DNA of 38,501 nucleotides, taken from Acidobacteria bacterium UBA2994 (GTDB lineage: Bacteria; Acidobacteriota; Vicinamibacteria; Vicinamibacterales; UBA8438). The stretch spans positions 1-38,501 of the forward strand of contig DEAA01000003.1 of NCBI GenBank assembly GCA_002346545.1, given 5' to 3'. The number at the start of each line of letters is the position of its first letter. Within the stretch, counting starts at the first letter, position 1. Below are positions 25,553 to 33,984 of this stretch, piece after piece. The notes beneath the pieces were generated by a model. It did no database searches. It was not told where the DNA came from and saw only the letters and a list, made by a program, of their open reading frames with translations. The position numbers and the translations under genes are program-made.

Positions 25553-26578
25553 TTGAGTTTTCGTTCACTGTTCGCACTGTTTTCGAGCGACCTCGCCATT
25601 GACCTGGGTACGGCCAACACCTGTGTCTACGCCCACGGCAAAGGCATCGTGGTGAACGAGCCGTCGATCGTGGCTATAAACAAGGTAACTGGGCGGGTCG
25701 AGGCCGTGGGGCGCGAGGCGAAGGAGATGCTGGGGCGGACGCCTGGCAACATCATCGCCATTAAGCCGATGAAGGACGGGGTGATCGCCGACTTCGAGAT
25801 CACCGAGAAGATGCTCACCTACTTCATCAAGCAGGCGCACAACCGGAAGATGGGCGTGCGGCCGCGCATTGTCATCGGGGTGCCGTCGGAGATCACCCAG
25901 GTGGAGAAGCGGGCGGTGAAGGACAGTGCCTACCGGGCGAAGGCGAGCGAGGTCTATCTGGTCGAAGAGGCCATGGCGGCCGCCATTGGTGCCGGCATGC
26001 CGATCACCGAGCCAGCGGGCAACATGATCGTCGATATCGGCGGTGGCACTACCGATATCGCCGTCATCTCGCTGGCTGGCATCGTCTATAGCAAGGCAGT
26101 GCGCGTAGCTGGAAACTCGATGGATGAGGCGATCATCCAGTACATCAAGAAGACCTATAACTTGCTGATCGGCGAACGCACGTCGGAAGAAATCAAGAAA
26201 AGGGTCGGGTCGGCCTACGGGCTGGACGACCGCATCACGATGGAGATCAAGGGCCGGCACCTCATCGAGGGCGTGCCGAAGACTATCACCATCACCGATG
26301 AGGAGATTCGCGAGGCGCTGGCCGAGACGGTCAATGTCATCGTTGATGCCGTCCGGGTGGCGCTCGAGCGTACCCCGCCCGAACTCTCGGCCGACATCGT
26401 CGATAGGGGTATCGTGCTGACCGGCGGCGGGTCGTTGCTGAAGAACTTGGACAAACGGCTTCGGGAAGAGACCGGCCTGCCCTCGGCCATGGCTGAAGCC
26501 CCTCTGTCGTCGGTTGTGCTCGGGGCGGGCAAGATGCTGTCTGACTTCGGGTTGCTGAGGAAGATTTCGATTGATTGA
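25553..26578 (+). CDS. mreB: Rod-shape protein MreB (actin homologue)
   Basis: This 341-residue protein shows the actin-fold phosphate loops DLGTANTCVY (about 17-26) and DIGGGTTDIAVISL (about 162-175), the adenosine motif GIVLTGGGSLL (about 284-294), and the characteristic EPSIVAIN and IKPMKDGVIADFEIT blocks. MreB filaments under the membrane position the elongasome and keep the cell rod-shaped. The start is TTG 25553, which puts MSFRSLFALFSSDLAIDLGT in register with other MreB proteins. It leads a tight cluster with mreC, mreD, mrdA and rodA and overlaps mreC by 8 bases. Confidence 0.98.
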   Translation: MSFRSLFALFSSDLAIDLGTANTCVYAHGKGIVVNEPSIVAINKVTGRVEAVGREAKEMLGRTPGNIIAIKPMKDGVIADFEITEKMLTYFIKQAHNRKMGVRPRIVIGVPSEITQVEKRAVKDSAYRAKASEVYLVEEAMAAAIGAGMPITEPAGNMIVDIGGGTTDIAVISLAGIVYSKAVRVAGNSMDEAIIQYIKKTYNLLIGERTSEEIKKRVGSAYGLDDRITMEIKGRHLIEGVPKTITITDEEIREALAETVNVIVDAVRVALERTPPELSADIVDRGIVLTGGGSLLKNLDKRLREETGLPSAMAEAPLSSVVLGAGKMLSDFGLLRKISID

Positions 26579-27413
26579 GCCCCGTCGGCGCACCCGTAAC
26601 TGGCTGGCCATGGCGGTGACCTGCCATGTCTTGTTGATCTCGTTGCAGGTCAACACTGCCTCCGGCGTGCGCGTGTTTGAAGGGGTGGCTTTCGGGTTGT
26701 TCGCCGAGGTCCAGCGGTTGGTCAGCGGCAGCGTCGAGCAGTTGTCCGAGCTGTGGGCAGGCTACGTGGGGCTGGTCGAAGTTCAGGCCGAGAACGACGC
26801 CCTGCGACGCGAGGTGTCCGAACTGCAGCTCGAGGTGCAGCAGGAGCGAGCGCTGGCCCAACGGGCGCGCGGACTGGAAGAGCTGCTTGACATGCGTCGG
26901 GAGGTGAACTTCTCGACGGTGGGCGCCCGGGTGATTGCCGGTGACGCTACGCCCTACTTCCGCACCGTGACCATCGATCGCGGGATTAGCGACGGCGTGC
27001 GGCACGATTCGGCTGTGGTCTCGCCCAAAGGGGTGGTGGGGCGCGTGGTGCGCGACCCGGGGCCGCGTGCAGCACGGGTGCAGCTGCTCATCGATCGCAA
27101 CGCCGCTGCAGGCGCGCTCGTCGAGCGGAACAGGGTGGCCGGGCTGGTCGCGGGCGAAGAAGACGGCACACTCAGCATGGAGTACGTGTCGAACCTCGAC
27201 GATGTGCAAGTCGGCGATGCGGTGATCACCTCGGGCATCGACGGGATCTACCCGAAGGGGTTCGTCATCGGCACGGTGGCGCTCGTCGAACATGGGTCCG
27301 GGCTCTACAAGACCATCGAGGTGGAGCCGGCCGTGGAGTTTGCCGACCTGGAGGACGTGCTCGTGATCGTGCGTGAGCCGACCCCGGTCGGGGCGGCCGC
27401 AGGCGGCGGATGA
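26571..27413 (+). CDS. mreC: Rod-shape-determining protein MreC
   Basis: This 280-residue bitopic protein has a short basic N-terminus, one membrane helix (about 11-30), a coiled coil (about 60-105, EVQAENDALRREVSELQLEV) and the periplasmic beta-barrel region with VIAGDATPYFRTVTIDRG, GVVGRVVRDPG and VGDAVITSGIDGIYPKGFVIG, all diagnostic. MreC bridges MreB to PBP2 and RodA. The start TTG 26571 overlaps the mreB stop, and the end overlaps mreD in ATGA, so translation is coupled. The tail is Gly/Ala-rich. Confidence 0.95.
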   Translation: MIEPRRRTRNWLAMAVTCHVLLISLQVNTASGVRVFEGVAFGLFAEVQRLVSGSVEQLSELWAGYVGLVEVQAENDALRREVSELQLEVQQERALAQRARGLEELLDMRREVNFSTVGARVIAGDATPYFRTVTIDRGISDGVRHDSAVVSPKGVVGRVVRDPGPRAARVQLLIDRNAAAGALVERNRVAGLVAGEEDGTLSMEYVSNLDDVQVGDAVITSGIDGIYPKGFVIGTVALVEHGSGLYKTIEVEPAVEFADLEDVLVIVREPTPVGAAAGGG

Positions 27414-27937
27414 GGGCGGCCCAGGTCGGGGTGGCGCTGGCGTTCGCGCTGGCGTCGCAGACGACGCTGGTGTCCAGGATGACCGGGGCGGCTACGGTCG
27501 ACCTGGTGCTAGTGGTGGTCCTCGGTGTGGCGATGCGGCAAGGAGCCGTCGCCGGGTTGTGGACCGGCACTGTCGGAGGGTTGCTGCAGGATGCGTTGTC
27601 AGGAGGTGTGGTTGGCGTCGGCGGTCTGGCTAAGACACTGGTCGGCTATTTCGTCGGTCGCTTCGCCTCGCAGTTCGACGTCGACCGTCTCTGGCAGCAG
27701 GTGATGGTGTTTTTCTTCGGCTCGCTGCTCCACGCCGGCGTGTTCGTTGGCATTTACAGCCTGTTGTCTGACGCCGCGATGCTGAGTTCGTATGCGGCCG
27801 CACTGACCCAGGCGGGTGCCAACGCCGCGATTGGCGTCGGTGCCGGTCTGGCGCTGGCCGCCGTGCCTAGCGTGGAAGAGCGACAGCGTCGCCGGAAGCG
27901 ACGCCTGGAACGACGCTTCGGACGACGGGCGCACTGA
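27410..27937 (+). CDS. mreD: Rod-shape-determining protein MreD
   Basis: This 175-residue integral membrane protein has about five helices. The family-typical segment GLWTGTVGGLLQDALSGGVV, GVGGLAKTLVGYFVGRF lies at residues 49-84. A very basic tail (EERQRRRKRRLERRFGRRAH) follows the last helix and is probably cytoplasmic. MreD supports the MreC-PBP2-RodA complex. Its ATG overlaps the mreC stop (ATGA), and mrdA starts one base after its own stop. Confidence 0.92.
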   Translation: MRAAQVGVALAFALASQTTLVSRMTGAATVDLVLVVVLGVAMRQGAVAGLWTGTVGGLLQDALSGGVVGVGGLAKTLVGYFVGRFASQFDVDRLWQQVMVFFFGSLLHAGVFVGIYSLLSDAAMLSSYAAALTQAGANAAIGVGAGLALAAVPSVEERQRRRKRRLERRFGRRAH

Positions 27938-27938
27938 C

Positions 27939-29852
27939 ATGAGACCGGAGCTGGACACTGAGCCTGGCCTGCCCGGGCGCGACAGCATGACGATTCCGCT
28001 CGCCCTGATGAGGACGATGGTCGTGGTGGCTTTCGCAGGGCTCGGGGTGGGGTTCTGGTTTTTCCAGGTGGCCCAGCACGAGAAGTTCGCCGAGCTGGCC
28101 GAGAACAACCACCAGCGCACCATCGCGCTTAGCGCGCCGCGGGGCGCCGTGTTCGACCGCGATGGACGTCGACTGATCGAGAACCGCTACTCGCTCAACA
28201 TCTCGCTCGTTCGCGAGGAGGTTGAGGACATCGACGCCACTATCGAGACGTTGTCTGACGTGGCCGGCGTGCCGCTCGCAGCGCTCGAGGCCGTAATCGA
28301 GCGGCATCGCCGTGACCCGCCCTATCGACCCACCGTGCTCATCCGAGATGCCTCGCTGGGGCAGGTGGCGGCGGTGGAGGCCCATGCCATCGAGCTGCCC
28401 GGCCTGTTCGTGCAGCAGCTGCCCACGCGGCACTACCCCACCAACGAGGTCGGGGCACATCTCTTCGGCTATGTCGGCGAGGTAAGCGACGCGCAGCTCG
28501 CTAGCGACGCCTTTGCAGGTGTGCGTAGTGGCACCGTCGTTGGGAAGTCTGGCATCGAACAAATCTATAATCAGCTGTTGATGGGTACCGATGGGGCTCG
28601 CCAGGTCGTGGTTGACAGCCTCGGCCGCGAAATTGACACACTCGGCGAAGAGCTTCCACTCGAAGGCCAGCAGCTGCAGCTGACGCTTGACTACGACCTG
28701 CAGGAGGCGGCCGAGGCGGCGTTCGAGGTGGCCGGGTTCGATGGCGCGGCGGTGGTGCTCGACCCACGCACTGGCGAGGTGCTGGTGTTTGCCAGCGTGC
28801 CCGCCTACGACCCCAACGCTTTCGCCATGGGAATCGACGGCGAGACTTGGGGTGCGCTTAACTCCGATGCCAGGCTGCCGCTCAACAACCGGGCGCTCCA
28901 GAACCGCTACCCGCCCGGGTCCATCTTCAAGATCGCGATGGCGGTTGCGGCGCTCGAAGAGGGGATCATCTCGTCCGACTTCAAAGTACCCTGCGGCGGG
29001 GGCGGTACCTTCTATGGCAGTTATCGCCAGTGCCACAGTTCGCATGGCACGGTCGATCTTCGCACCGCGCTCGAGAAGTCGTGCAATACCTACTTCTACA
29101 CGCTCGGCGAGATGATGGAGATTGACCATATCCACCAGTGGGCTACCGCGCTGGGCGTTGGCGAGCTTACCGGGATCGACCTGCCGTTCGAAGTGGGGGG
29201 GGTGATGCCGTCGACCGAGTGGAAGCGTGAGGCGAGAGGCGAGCCCTGGTATCCGGGTGAGACCATCTCGGTGGCTATCGGGCAGGGGCAGGTCACCGTC
29301 ACGCCGCTGTCGCTGGCGGTGATGATGGCGACAGTCGCCAATGGCGGCACTCGCGTGACGCCGCACTTGCTGAAGGCAGTCAACGAGGGAAATGGGTTCG
29401 TGCCGGTGCGGCGCCCGGTGCCCCGGTCTGAAGTGGAGCTGTCGCCCGAGACGTTGAGCGCGGTGACCGACGGGTTGTGGTACGTCGTCAACCGCGCCGG
29501 CACCGGGCGCAGCTCGCGCATCGAAGGACGCGACGTGATCGGGAAGACCGGTACGGCGCAGGTGATTTCGCTGGAGGGCCGCAAAGCGGCCGGCGAGGAT
29601 GACGAGCGGTTCCGTGACCACGGCTGGTTTGTGTTTGCGGCGCCCGCCCACGCGCCCGAGATCGCCGGGGTCATCTTCGGCGAACACAACGATGGCGGGT
29701 CGCGGAGCGCGCCGATCGCGAAGCACATCATGGAAACCTACTTTGCCAAGCAGGACGGCTTGCCGCGACCGGTATTACCGCTGCCGTCCACGCCGCAGGT
29801 GGTGCCGCCCGTGGTGCCGCCGGTAGTGGTGGCCGCGACCGACCAGGATTGA
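27939..29852 (+). CDS. mrdA: Penicillin-binding protein 2, peptidoglycan transpeptidase
   Basis: This 637-residue class B PBP has an N-terminal membrane helix (about 24-45), a dimerisation domain starting RGAVFDRDGRRLIENRYSLN, and a transpeptidase domain. Active-site motifs are SIFK with Ser328 and Lys331, SCN at 381-383 and KTG at 536-538. It crosslinks new lateral-wall peptidoglycan as the partner of RodA. ATG 27939 follows the mreD stop by one base; the open frame extends into mreD but without need. The Pro/Val tail (PPVVPPVVVA) after residue about 615 is low complexity and probably disordered. Confidence 0.96.
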   Translation: MRPELDTEPGLPGRDSMTIPLALMRTMVVVAFAGLGVGFWFFQVAQHEKFAELAENNHQRTIALSAPRGAVFDRDGRRLIENRYSLNISLVREEVEDIDATIETLSDVAGVPLAALEAVIERHRRDPPYRPTVLIRDASLGQVAAVEAHAIELPGLFVQQLPTRHYPTNEVGAHLFGYVGEVSDAQLASDAFAGVRSGTVVGKSGIEQIYNQLLMGTDGARQVVVDSLGREIDTLGEELPLEGQQLQLTLDYDLQEAAEAAFEVAGFDGAAVVLDPRTGEVLVFASVPAYDPNAFAMGIDGETWGALNSDARLPLNNRALQNRYPPGSIFKIAMAVAALEEGIISSDFKVPCGGGGTFYGSYRQCHSSHGTVDLRTALEKSCNTYFYTLGEMMEIDHIHQWATALGVGELTGIDLPFEVGGVMPSTEWKREARGEPWYPGETISVAIGQGQVTVTPLSLAVMMATVANGGTRVTPHLLKAVNEGNGFVPVRRPVPRSEVELSPETLSAVTDGLWYVVNRAGTGRSSRIEGRDVIGKTGTAQVISLEGRKAAGEDDERFRDHGWFVFAAPAHAPEIAGVIFGEHNDGGSRSAPIAKHIMETYFAKQDGLPRPVLPLPSTPQVVPPVVPPVVVAATDQD

Positions 29853-29869
29853 ACCGGACACGGAGACCA

Positions 29870-30970
29870 ATGCTTGAACGTCGTCTCTATCGTCACATCG
29901 ACTGGCTGCTCCTCGGGGCAGTCGTGGTCCTTTGCGCTATCGGCGTGACGATGATCTACAGCACCACTCATGATCCGACGGCCGGTGCCGCAGGGCCGCA
30001 GGTGCGGACGCAGCTCGGGGCGCTGGCGCTGGGCTTCATCGCCTTTGCCGTGCTGCTGCTGATCGACTACCGCTGGTTGTCCGATTCCTGGGTGACCATC
30101 TTCGTCGGCCTGCTGGCGATGTTGGCCTACGTGCTGCTGTTTGGCGTGGTCGACGGCGGGGCGCAACGGTGGATTGGGCTGGGGCTCTTCAACCTGCAGC
30201 CGTCGGAGTTCGCGCGCATCGTGGTGTCGCTCGGGCTAGCCACCGTGCTCTATCACCGGCGCTGGGCGCTCCAGACGCCGGTGGGCTGGCTGATGGTGGC
30301 GGGCATCGTGGGGGCGCCGGCGTTGCTGATTTACCAGCAGCCGGATCTCGGTGCCGCGGTCACGCTGTTGCCGGTGGCGTTTGCGATCCTCTTGTTCGCT
30401 GGCCTGCGGCTCCGCTATGTGGCGATTCTCGTCGCCGTGGCGATCTTGGTTGCCCCGGTGGCCTGGACCTATGGTCTGCAGGATTATCAGCGCCAGCGGA
30501 TTTCGAGTTTCCTGGACCCCGAGCTGGACCCTCAGGGCGCGGGCTGGCAGCAGCGACAGGCACGGATTACTGTCGGTTCGGGTGGGCCGCTGGGGAAGGG
30601 ATTCCTCCAGGGTACGCAGAGCCAGTACAAGTTCCTGCCGGTCGCGCACAACGATTTCATTTTCTCGGTGCTCGCGGAAGAGCAAGGGTTCCTGGGCGTG
30701 GTGTTCGCGCTTGGGCTGTATCTGTTCGTGATCTTGCGAGGGCTCGACGCGGCCCGGCTGGCTAAAGACCGCTTGGGGAGATACCTGGTGGTTGGCATCA
30801 TGTCTGGGTTCGCGTTTCAGGTGATCTACAACATTGCCATGTCGGCGGGGCTCGCGCCGGTCAAAGGGTTGACGTTGCCGCTCATGAGCGCTGGCGGAAC
30901 TTCCGTCATCGCCACCTTGGCGGCGTTTGGGCTTGTCCTCAACGTGAGGATGCGCAGGTTTACGAACTAG
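29870..30970 (+). CDS. rodA: SEDS peptidoglycan glycosyltransferase RodA
   Basis: This 366-residue polytopic protein has about ten membrane helices. Diagnostic blocks are GAQRWIGLGLFNLQPSEFAR, QPDLGAAVTLLPVAF, a large loop with SFLDPELDPQGAGWQQRQAR and GSGGPLGKGFLQGTQSQYKFLPVAHNDFIFSVLAEEQG (split here for length), and the end GLTLPLMSAGGTSVIATLAA. RodA polymerises lipid II together with PBP2. ATG 29870 has GGAG 4-5 bases before it; an in-frame TTG at 29849 overlaps the mrdA stop and is an alternative. It is the last gene of the rod-shape block, with 223 bases before rng. Confidence 0.96.
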   Translation: MLERRLYRHIDWLLLGAVVVLCAIGVTMIYSTTHDPTAGAAGPQVRTQLGALALGFIAFAVLLLIDYRWLSDSWVTIFVGLLAMLAYVLLFGVVDGGAQRWIGLGLFNLQPSEFARIVVSLGLATVLYHRRWALQTPVGWLMVAGIVGAPALLIYQQPDLGAAVTLLPVAFAILLFAGLRLRYVAILVAVAILVAPVAWTYGLQDYQRQRISSFLDPELDPQGAGWQQRQARITVGSGGPLGKGFLQGTQSQYKFLPVAHNDFIFSVLAEEQGFLGVVFALGLYLFVILRGLDAARLAKDRLGRYLVVGIMSGFAFQVIYNIAMSAGLAPVKGLTLPLMSAGGTSVIATLAAFGLVLNVRMRRFTN

Positions 30971-31193
30971 GACTCGTGAGGGTGCTGAGCAGGAGGCTCC
31001 GCGACCTCACCTTCATCACGCCGTCGCCGGTTCGGTCGGTCGGACGGTAGGAGAGCGAACGAGTTGCCGATGAGCGCTTTCCTGGGTGAGACCCCGTCGA
31101 TCCGCACGCTCGGTGTCGAGCCGCGGATCCGAGTGTGTGTCGAAGCTCAGGCAAGGAGCGGCGCCCGTTCGCCTCTGATCTGGAGCTGCATCG

Positions 31194-32882
31194 ATGAACA
31201 AGGAGATGATCATCTCCGCCAGCGGCCACGAGACGATGGCCGCTATCCTCGAAGACGACGACGTTGTCGAGATCTTTGTCGAACGCGATGAATCCCGCGG
31301 CGTCGCCGGCAATATCTACAAGGGACGGGTGTCGAAGGTGCTGCCAGGCATGCAGGCCGCCTTCGTGAACCTGGGGCTTGAGCGAGACGGTTTCCTGTAC
31401 GTGGCCGACGTCATCGACCCGATGGCCTCGATGGAGGGCATCGACGCGTCGGACGGCGAAGGCGACTCGAATGGCAACGCCGCCGAGCCGGACGGGAATG
31501 TTGCGGAACCGAAGGGTAATATCGCCGAGCCCAACGGCAACGTGGCGAAACCGAAAGGCAATGTCGCGCCAGCCAACGACAAGGGCGCAAATGGCTCGGG
31601 AGGGCGTGGCCGTGGGCGTGGCCGTGATCGTGGCCGTGATCGTGGCCGCGACCGGAGCGGGCCCGACCAGCAGATCGACAAGTTGCTGACCGCCGGTCAA
31701 GAGATCATGGTGCAGGTGGTCAAGGAGCCGCTCGGCACCAAGGGCGCCCGGATCACCTGCCACATCTCCATCCCTGGACGCTTTCTTGTCTTCATGCCGA
31801 CCGTCGACCACATCGGTGTGTCGCGAAAGATTTCCTCACGCGAACAGCGCGGTCGCCTGCGGCGGATCGTGCGCGAGTTCCGTGAAGAGCATGCCATGCC
31901 GGGCGGTGTCATCATCCGGACGGCCGCCGCCGAGCGCACCAAAGAGGAGATCATTAGCGATCTCACCTATTTCCACGAGCTCTGGACCGAGACGCTTGAG
32001 AAGGGGGAGAAGCGCCGGGCGCCGGTCGTGATTCACCGGGAGGAAAGCCTGGTGGCCAAGCTGCTGCGCGACCTGCTTACGACGGACTTCTCGTCGATTC
32101 GCATCGATGACCAGAAGGCGTATCGGAAGGCCGAGCGGCTGGTCGAGCGGATTATGCCTGACCTGGTGTCGCGCGTACACCACTACGACAAGAGTTTTCC
32201 CATCTTCGAGGAGTACGGGGTGCAGGCCGAGATCGACAAGGCGCTGCGCAGCAAGGTGTGGCTGAAGTCGGGCGGGTATCTGGTCATCAACCAGACCGAG
32301 GCGTTGGTGGCCATCGACGTCAACACCGGCCGTTACGTTGGCAAGCGGACGGGCCGGCTCGAAGACACCATCGTCAAGACTAACCTCGAGGCAGTGAAGG
32401 AGATCGTGCGCCAGATCCGTTTGCGGGATCTTGGCGGGATCATTGTGCTGGACCTCATCGACATGGAGGAGCGTAAGAATCGCCAGAAGGTCTATCAGGC
32501 ATTCGAGCAGGAGATCCGGCGAGACCGGTCGCCCTCCAAGGCGGTACAGGTATCCGAGTTCGGGTTGATCATCACCACCAGGAAGCGGGTTAAGCAGAGT
32601 CTCGAGCGGCAGCTGACCGACCCTTGTCCCTATTGCTCTGGCAGTGCGGTGGTGAAGTCCACCTCGACGATCTGCTTCGAGATTCTTACCGAGTTACAGA
32701 AGATCAGCGCTGACCTCAACGGTCAGCACATCCAGCTGCGCGTTAATCCTGACGTGGCACGTGCCCTGACCTCGGAGGAGCGCGGCGTGTTCCGCGAGAT
32801 CGAACGCACCCTCGACAAAGCGGTCACGCTCTCTCCGGACGCTCTCTTGCATCACGAGCAGTTCGACGTGATGACGCTCTAA
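31194..32882 (+). CDS. rng: Ribonuclease E/G family endoribonuclease
   Basis: This 562-residue protein has the RNase G layout: an S1 domain (about 35-195) split by a low-complexity insert (about 80-160), the 5'-sensor and DNase I-like catalytic region, and a zinc link. Metal-binding acids are Asp375 (AIDVNTGRYVGKR) and Asp420 (VLDLIDMEERK). The zinc-link Cys are 478 and 481 (CPYCSGS). It processes rRNA and starts mRNA decay in the cytoplasm. It lacks the long scaffold tail of E. coli RNase E, so the RNase G name is preferred. The 223-base upstream region could be a 5'-UTR, since RNase E genes often regulate themselves; no clear promoter was seen there. Confidence 0.93.
   Translation: MNKEMIISASGHETMAAILEDDDVVEIFVERDESRGVAGNIYKGRVSKVLPGMQAAFVNLGLERDGFLYVADVIDPMASMEGIDASDGEGDSNGNAAEPDGNVAEPKGNIAEPNGNVAKPKGNVAPANDKGANGSGGRGRGRGRDRGRDRGRDRSGPDQQIDKLLTAGQEIMVQVVKEPLGTKGARITCHISIPGRFLVFMPTVDHIGVSRKISSREQRGRLRRIVREFREEHAMPGGVIIRTAAAERTKEEIISDLTYFHELWTETLEKGEKRRAPVVIHREESLVAKLLRDLLTTDFSSIRIDDQKAYRKAERLVERIMPDLVSRVHHYDKSFPIFEEYGVQAEIDKALRSKVWLKSGGYLVINQTEALVAIDVNTGRYVGKRTGRLEDTIVKTNLEAVKEIVRQIRLRDLGGIIVLDLIDMEERKNRQKVYQAFEQEIRRDRSPSKAVQVSEFGLIITTRKRVKQSLERQLTDPCPYCSGSAVVKSTSTICFEILTELQKISADLNGQHIQLRVNPDVARALTSEERGVFREIERTLDKAVTLSPDALLHHEQFDVMTL
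31473..31655 (+). repeat. In-frame coding repeats in the RNase S1 insert
   Basis: Five tandem heptads occupy residues 94-128 (GNAAEPD, GNVAEPK, GNIAEPN, GNVAKPK, GNVAPAN; DNA 31473-31577). An Arg/Gly/Asp tract at residues 137-154 (GRGRGRGRDRGRDRGRDR; DNA about 31602-31655) follows, with near-identical 12-base units. Both lie inside the S1 RNA-binding domain. The Arg tract may bind RNA; copy number is likely to vary between strains. Confidence 0.85.
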
Positions 32883-32900
32883 GTCAGGAAAGACCAGCGG

Positions 32901-32937
32901 CCTACACGTAGGCTTCAGGCGCTAGCCCGAAGGCTAG
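32901..32937. repeat. REP-like double hairpin after rng
   Basis: CCTAC-AC-GTAGG (32901-32912) and CTAGCC-CGAA-GGCTAG (32922-32937) are two adjacent small hairpins 19 bases after the rng stop. Between them lies AGGCTTCAGGCGCT (32910-32923), a 14-mer found again at 36494-36507. The unit may end rng transcripts or belong to a dispersed palindromic repeat family. Confidence 0.55.
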
Positions 32938-32962
32938 GGGCGGAAGCTCTCGGGCTGGAGTG

Positions 32963-33434
32963 CGTTTGTCCGACCAGCAGATGCAGAAAATGATGTGTCC
33001 CGCCTTGATTCACCAAGACGTGAAGATACTCCTCGTCGCGGAGCACGTCCACGCGTGAGCTGCCACTCGATGGACCCTGGTCTTAGCCTCGTTGCCGATC
33101 TCACTCTGCGGCACGATGCTCGCTAGGACGCGGCCGCACACCTGGTGCCCTGCCGGAAGGCGACGAAGCCTTTAAGCACGCTGAGCTAGCCCACCGCGGC
33201 GGGCGACGCCTCACTAGCCGTCAATTGAGACTCGTACGTGCCCGCGGCCAGCGACTGGCCGTTGGCCATGACCTGTCTTGGCAGCTTTATCGATCTCAGT
33301 TCGACCTGGCAGGCCGGTACGTTGACGGTACCGGCGGTCGTCTATGCGACGCTCGGCCTGGTCAGTTCCAGCCCAATCGCGACGCTCGCCAATGTGTATA
33401 CCGCGAAGTTGTGTCGAGTTATGCGTTTTCCCGT
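32963..33434 (-). pseudogene. Decayed gene for a secreted protein
   Basis: Three minus-strand frames give consecutive pieces of one exported protein. From 33434 (ACG where a start is expected): GKRITRHNFAVYTLASVAIG, LELTRPSVA, then an in-frame TAG (33342-33344) where a Gln codon would fit after the signal peptide, then TTAGTVNVPACQVELRSIKL, PRQVMANGQSLAAGTYESQL, TASEASPAAVG and another TAG. Further on, a second frame gives GRVLASIVPQSEIG and a third gives VDVLRDEEYLHVLVNQGGTH then HFLHLLVGQ. This order resembles small secreted Acidobacteriota proteins (LAAGTY..., ...RVEVLRGxEYLRVWINxGGxHYL) that I recall but cannot name. At least two stops and two frameshifts show it is dead. The remainder of 32883-33668 shows no gene. 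Confidence 0.6.
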
Positions 33435-33668
33435 GCCAGGGAGTCCGGCTGTTGGGACCAGGCAGATCCGAATAGGAACCATTCTGACTGAGCGCCGATC
33501 GGGCCCTTGGCCGCTAGCAGTGGGCTACGCGACTAGCTCGGTCTCGGGGTCGCGGCGAGGCGTCCTTGCCTGCGGTCTTACTTTTCGTTCGCATACTGCC
33601 CGTATGCTCCCTCGTCGCGCCGGCAGGCTGCTCCATAACGAGCCTGCCGGGCGTGCGGAGGGGACCCA

Positions 33669-33980
33669 TTAGGCTCTCCAGCGGACGCGGTCGAAGTCGC
33701 GGATGGCGCGCGGTCCCACCACGATACCTTCGGCTTGGAGTAGCTGGCGCTTGCGGAGCGGGTTGCTGTAGCCACCCAGCCGGCCACCGGCTGCGATGAC
33801 CCGATGACATGGCACGGTCGGGGCACAGCAGATGCGCATGATCGTGCCCACGGCGCGCCAGGCGCGCGGACGTCCGGCCAACTCCGCCACGTCGCCGTAG
33901 GTAGCGACGCGGCCGGGAGGAATCCGACGCACCACGGCCAGGACTTTGGCCTCGAAGGTGGAATCACGGTGAGTGGGCAC
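33669..33980 (-). CDS. Short MGMT/alkyltransferase-like DNA repair protein with active-site Cys
   Basis: This 103-residue protein is only the DNA-binding/active-site domain of O6-alkylguanine alkyltransferases. It shows RIPPGRVATYGDVAELAG (helix-turn-helix region), the Arg finger in RAWRAVGTIM, and PCHRVI with the acceptor Cys58. Most stand-alone proteins of this size are ATL proteins, where Trp or another residue replaces the Cys and the protein only flags lesions; here the Cys is kept, so direct dealkylation is possible. The usual Asn-Pro before the active site is replaced by CCAPTVPCH. The start is GTG 33980, four bases after the stop of the DinB-family gene, so the two form a small operon. 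Assignment to the family is firm; activity is not. Confidence 0.88.
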   Translation of the reverse strand: MPTHRDSTFEAKVLAVVRRIPPGRVATYGDVAELAGRPRAWRAVGTIMRICCAPTVPCHRVIAAGGRLGGYSNPLRKRQLLQAEGIVVGPRAIRDFDRVRWRA

Positions 33981-33984
33981 CGCC

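Noticed and set aside
25565..26656. 363-codon open frame antisense to mreB
   Set aside because: MreB is unmistakable on the plus strand and the antisense product has shadow-type composition.
27867..29726. 619-codon open frame antisense to mrdA
   Set aside because: It is a GC-rich shadow of the PBP2 gene, whose three active-site motifs prove the plus-strand frame; the antisense product is His/Arg-rich with no recognisable motif.
31602..31655. Short repeats as a possible CRISPR or satellite array
   Set aside because: The units are in frame within the RNase coding sequence, encode Arg/Gly/Asp, and have no spacers.
33238..33672. 144-codon plus-strand frame after rng
   Set aside because: The minus strand carries pieces of a coherent secreted protein, so this is antisense to a pseudogene; no ribosome site precedes it.
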